DNA from: Actinomycetota bacterium
Lineage (GTDB): Bacteria; Actinomycetota; Geothermincolia; Fen-727; Anoxymicrobiaceae
Length of the DNA: 36,414 bases
Direction of reading: 5' to 3'
Assembly: GCA_016927325.1 (NCBI GenBank)
Contig: JAFGMY010000156.1
Coordinates: 1-36,414, forward strand
In this document: piece by piece, positions 34,700-36,414 of the stretch
Layout of the letters: each line of letters begins with the position of its first letter
How positions within the stretch are numbered: position 1 is the first letter of the stretch
Translations under genes and position numbers: made by a program
Notes under the pieces: generated by a model
Databases searched by the model: none
Told to the model about the DNA's origin: nothing
The model's input: the letters and a program-made list of their open reading frames with translations, nothing else

Positions 34700-35491
34700 G
34701 TGTCCATCAATACGAACGGACTCGACAAGGACAAGCTGGAAGAACTGTACCTGAAATATAACAAACGGGAGTATGTGCATCCCGATCCAATAGAGTTTCT
34801 TTATGATTTCGGGGAGATCCGTGACCGTGAAATTGTGGCACTTGTCGCTTCGTCACTTGCTTACGGGAGGGTGGAGCAGATACTGAAGAGTGTTGCGAGG
34901 GTCTTGAAGATAATCGGAAGGTCACCGTACCGCTATCTGAACGAGGTGCCTGATTATTATGTGAGGGAAGAACTCTCGGGATTCAGGCACCGGTTTAACA
35001 CGGGTGATGAAATGGCCGGGATGTTGAGCGGTGTCAAGGCGGTAATCGAGAAATTCGGCTCACTGAATAAGTGTATCGCGGCGGGAATGGGGATTAACGG
35101 CACTTTGATCAAGGCCATGGAATTTTTAACGTCCGAAATATCGTGCGGAGACGAAAAGAAATGCGGATTTCTTTTACCCTCACCGGCGGGGGGTAGCGCC
35201 TGCAAGCGGATGAACCTGTTCCTCCGGTGGATGGTTAGAACCGATGCGGTCGATCCTGGGGGTTGGGACGCTTTGAAGCCTTCCGACTTGATAATTCCAC
35301 TTGATACCCATATCTACCGGAACTGCCGGATGCTGGGACTGACATCACGGAAGCAGGCGAACTGGAAGACCGCTGTTGAGATAACTGAAGCATTCAGGGA
35401 AATCGTACCGGAAGATCCGGTGCGATACGATTTCATAATATCGAGAATAGGTATAAGGAAAGATTTGGAATTCAAGGAATTACTTACTTAA
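34700..35491 (+). CDS. TIGR02757/DUF2400 family protein, function unknown
   Basis: 263 aa from GTG 34700. Conserved family segments: LEELYLKYNKREYVHPDP, DREIVALVASSLAYGRVEQI, MNLFLRWMVRTDAVDPGGW, PLDTHIYRNCRMLGLTSRK and PEDPVRYDFIISRIGIRK. The DTH...LGL segment looks like the DTHV.R...RLGL motif of HhH-GPD DNA glycosylases, so a nucleic-acid role is possible but unproven. The start is uncertain: GGGGAG sits only three bases before the GTG, and TTG 34667 in the same frame would add 11 residues and overlap the ferritin-like gene by 20 nt. Overlap or near-overlap suggests co-expression with that gene. Confidence 0.85.
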   Translation: MSINTNGLDKDKLEELYLKYNKREYVHPDPIEFLYDFGEIRDREIVALVASSLAYGRVEQILKSVARVLKIIGRSPYRYLNEVPDYYVREELSGFRHRFNTGDEMAGMLSGVKAVIEKFGSLNKCIAAGMGINGTLIKAMEFLTSEISCGDEKKCGFLLPSPAGGSACKRMNLFLRWMVRTDAVDPGGWDALKPSDLIIPLDTHIYRNCRMLGLTSRKQANWKTAVEITEAFREIVPEDPVRYDFIISRIGIRKDLEFKELLT

Positions 35492-35563
35492 ATTGATAAA
35501 GCGCAATAACAGGGCAGACGGGTTTGTGGTAATAAATATGGCAATAAGGCAAGGAGGGTTCAT

Positions 35564-36136
35564 ATGGATTTAAAAGGATCAAAAACGGAAAAGAACGTAT
35601 TGACCGCGTTCGCGGGTGAATCTCAGGCAAGGAATCGGTACACCTACTTCGCAAGCAAGGCAAAGAAAGATGGATATGTTCAGATAGCGGATATATTTGA
35701 GGAAACGGCCAATCAGGAAAAAGAACATGCAAAGAGATTGTTTAAATTTCTCGAGGGTGGGAATGTGGAAATACAGGCAGCGTATCCGGCTGGTGCAATT
35801 AAAGATACCGCTGAAAATTTGAAGGACGCCGCGGAAGGTGAAAACCACGAGTGGACGACTATGTATCCTGAATTCGCTGCGGTGGCCAGGGAGGAAGGCT
35901 TCAGCGAAATAGCCGACGCAATGGAAGCGATTGCGGTGGCGGAGAAGCAGCATGAGCGAAGGTATCTCGGCCTTCTTGCGAATGTCAAGGCCGGAGCGGT
36001 GTTCAAGAAAGAGAAAACGGTCGTATGGCGTTGCCGGAACTGCGGCTACCTGCATGAAGGCACCGAGGCCCCGGAGGAGTGCCCGGCCTGTGCACATCCT
36101 CAGGCGTATTTTGAACTGCTTGGCGAGAACTGGTAA
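35564..36136 (+). CDS. rbr: Rubrerythrin
   Basis: NADH-linked (through rubredoxin) peroxidase of anaerobes. 190 aa, standard length. N-terminal four-helix di-iron domain: ligands E19 (FAGESQARNRY), E52/H55 (QEKEHA), E93/E96 (GENHEW) and E127/H130 (EKQHERRY). C-terminal rubredoxin domain: C157/C160 and C173/C176 (WRCRNCG, CPAC). Start ATG 35564 after a strong AAGGAGGG. It is followed after 66 bp by desulfoferrodoxin, so peroxide and superoxide reductases are adjacent, as in other anaerobes. Confidence 0.98.
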   Translation: MDLKGSKTEKNVLTAFAGESQARNRYTYFASKAKKDGYVQIADIFEETANQEKEHAKRLFKFLEGGNVEIQAAYPAGAIKDTAENLKDAAEGENHEWTTMYPEFAAVAREEGFSEIADAMEAIAVAEKQHERRYLGLLANVKAGAVFKKEKTVVWRCRNCGYLHEGTEAPEECPACAHPQAYFELLGENW

Positions 36137-36202
36137 GGAATCTCTGTGCAGGATTGAAACTGTTGTGGACCGGCGGAGAGTAATGAAAGGGGTGGCTGTC
36201 GT

Positions 36203-36414
36203 ATGGCGACAGGAATGGGAGTTTACAAGTGCGAGATATGTGGAAACATAGTGTGGGTAATGCATGAGGGAAAAGGTGAACTGGTGTGCTGCGGGGAGCC
36301 TATGAAGCTTATGGAGGCCGGAATGATCGACGCCGCGGTAGAGAAGCATGTGCCGGTTATCGAGAAAGCCGACGGCGGTGTGAAGGTAAAGGTCGGTAGC
36401 GCGCCGCATCCAAT
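36203..36414 (+). CDS. dfx: Desulfoferrodoxin / superoxide reductase, 3' truncated by the window
   Basis: Reduces superoxide to hydrogen peroxide without making O2; the peroxide then goes to rubrerythrin. Only the first 70 codons are present: [54 protein letters not shown]. The N-terminal desulforedoxin iron centre is C10, C13, C29 and C30, making it the two-iron desulfoferrodoxin type. E47 and H49 (EKHVP) and H69 begin the catalytic centre; the remaining ligands lie beyond the window. Ribosome site AAAGGGG about eight bases before ATG 36203. This frame is cut at the edge. Confidence 0.95.
   Translation, partial: MATGMGVYKCEICGNIVWVMHEGKGELVCCGEPMKLMEAGMIDAAVEKHVPVIEKADGGVKVKVGSAPHP

Noticed and set aside
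35579-36409. 276-codon open frame on the minus strand opposite rubrerythrin and desulfoferrodoxin
   Set aside because: Low-similarity His/Arg-rich translation, no Shine-Dalgarno, and both plus-strand genes carry complete metal-binding motifs.
1-36414. CRISPR arrays, insertion sequences, att sites, integrases or toxin-antitoxin pairs
   Set aside because: None seen: no regularly spaced repeats, no transposase or integrase motifs, and nearly all sequence is accounted for by syntenic housekeeping genes.

Overview
The window looks like a chromosomal housekeeping segment from a deep-branching, anaerobic member of the Actinobacteriota. Three things point there. The gene order tig-clpP-clpX-valS-folC-ndk-mreBCD-mrdA-rodA, followed by era-recO-uppS-(glyRS)-dgt-dnaG, is the order I recall from Mycobacterium and Streptomyces. 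ClpP has the serine context [11 protein letters not shown], close to the [11 protein letters not shown] of actinobacterial ClpPs. The accessory genes (aldehyde:ferredoxin oxidoreductase, PPDK, an Fe-S flavoprotein, rubrerythrin, desulfoferrodoxin) are those of an anaerobe. The two-gene GlyQ/GlyS enzyme is not the type used by most cultured Actinobacteria, so a basal uncultured class is more likely than a classical one. This placement is inference from gene content and memory, not from a tree.

Layout: a 5'-clipped tRNA-Leu(UAG) is followed by the protein quality-control set tig (CTG start), clpP and clpX. A small coiled-coil membrane protein lies convergent to clpX. Next come valS, folC and ndk, then the elongation operon mreB-mreC-mreD-mrdA-rodA (mreC/mreD and mreD/mrdA overlap by 4 bp). 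Then era, mgtE, deoC, recO and uppS. A lone AOR-family oxidoreductase lies on the minus strand. After it come a lipoprotein gene with a clear terminator, a Lys-tailed polytopic protein that looks like a catalytically dead CPBP protease homologue, glyQ-glyS, ppdK, a small Fe-S flavoprotein, dgt, dnaG and rpoD. The last 2 kb is an iron/oxygen-defence cluster: an encapsulated-ferritin-like protein, a TIGR02757/DUF2400 protein, rubrerythrin and a desulfoferrodoxin cut by the window end.

The most interesting non-coding signal is the 228-bp gap between rpoD and the ferritin-like gene. A promoter-like element is followed, at the predicted 5' end of the transcript, by nested perfect inverted repeats. 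They fold on paper into a compact three-way junction (10-bp P1, 7-bp P2, 7-bp P3) whose two hairpin loops share a GGGATCG...GCAG motif. Next come a 7-bp hairpin and a CTCC that can pair with the Shine-Dalgarno. This is a candidate undescribed cis-regulatory RNA for ferritin expression. A second possible RNA switch overlaps the rpoD ribosome-binding site.

Start-codon use is unusual: by my choices, 17 of 31 genes start with TTG, GTG or CTG. Shine-Dalgarno placement moves several starts (folC, mreB, recO, the lipoprotein, the CPBP-like gene, the flavoprotein) away from the longest reading frame. No CRISPR array, insertion sequence, rRNA or prophage was seen.
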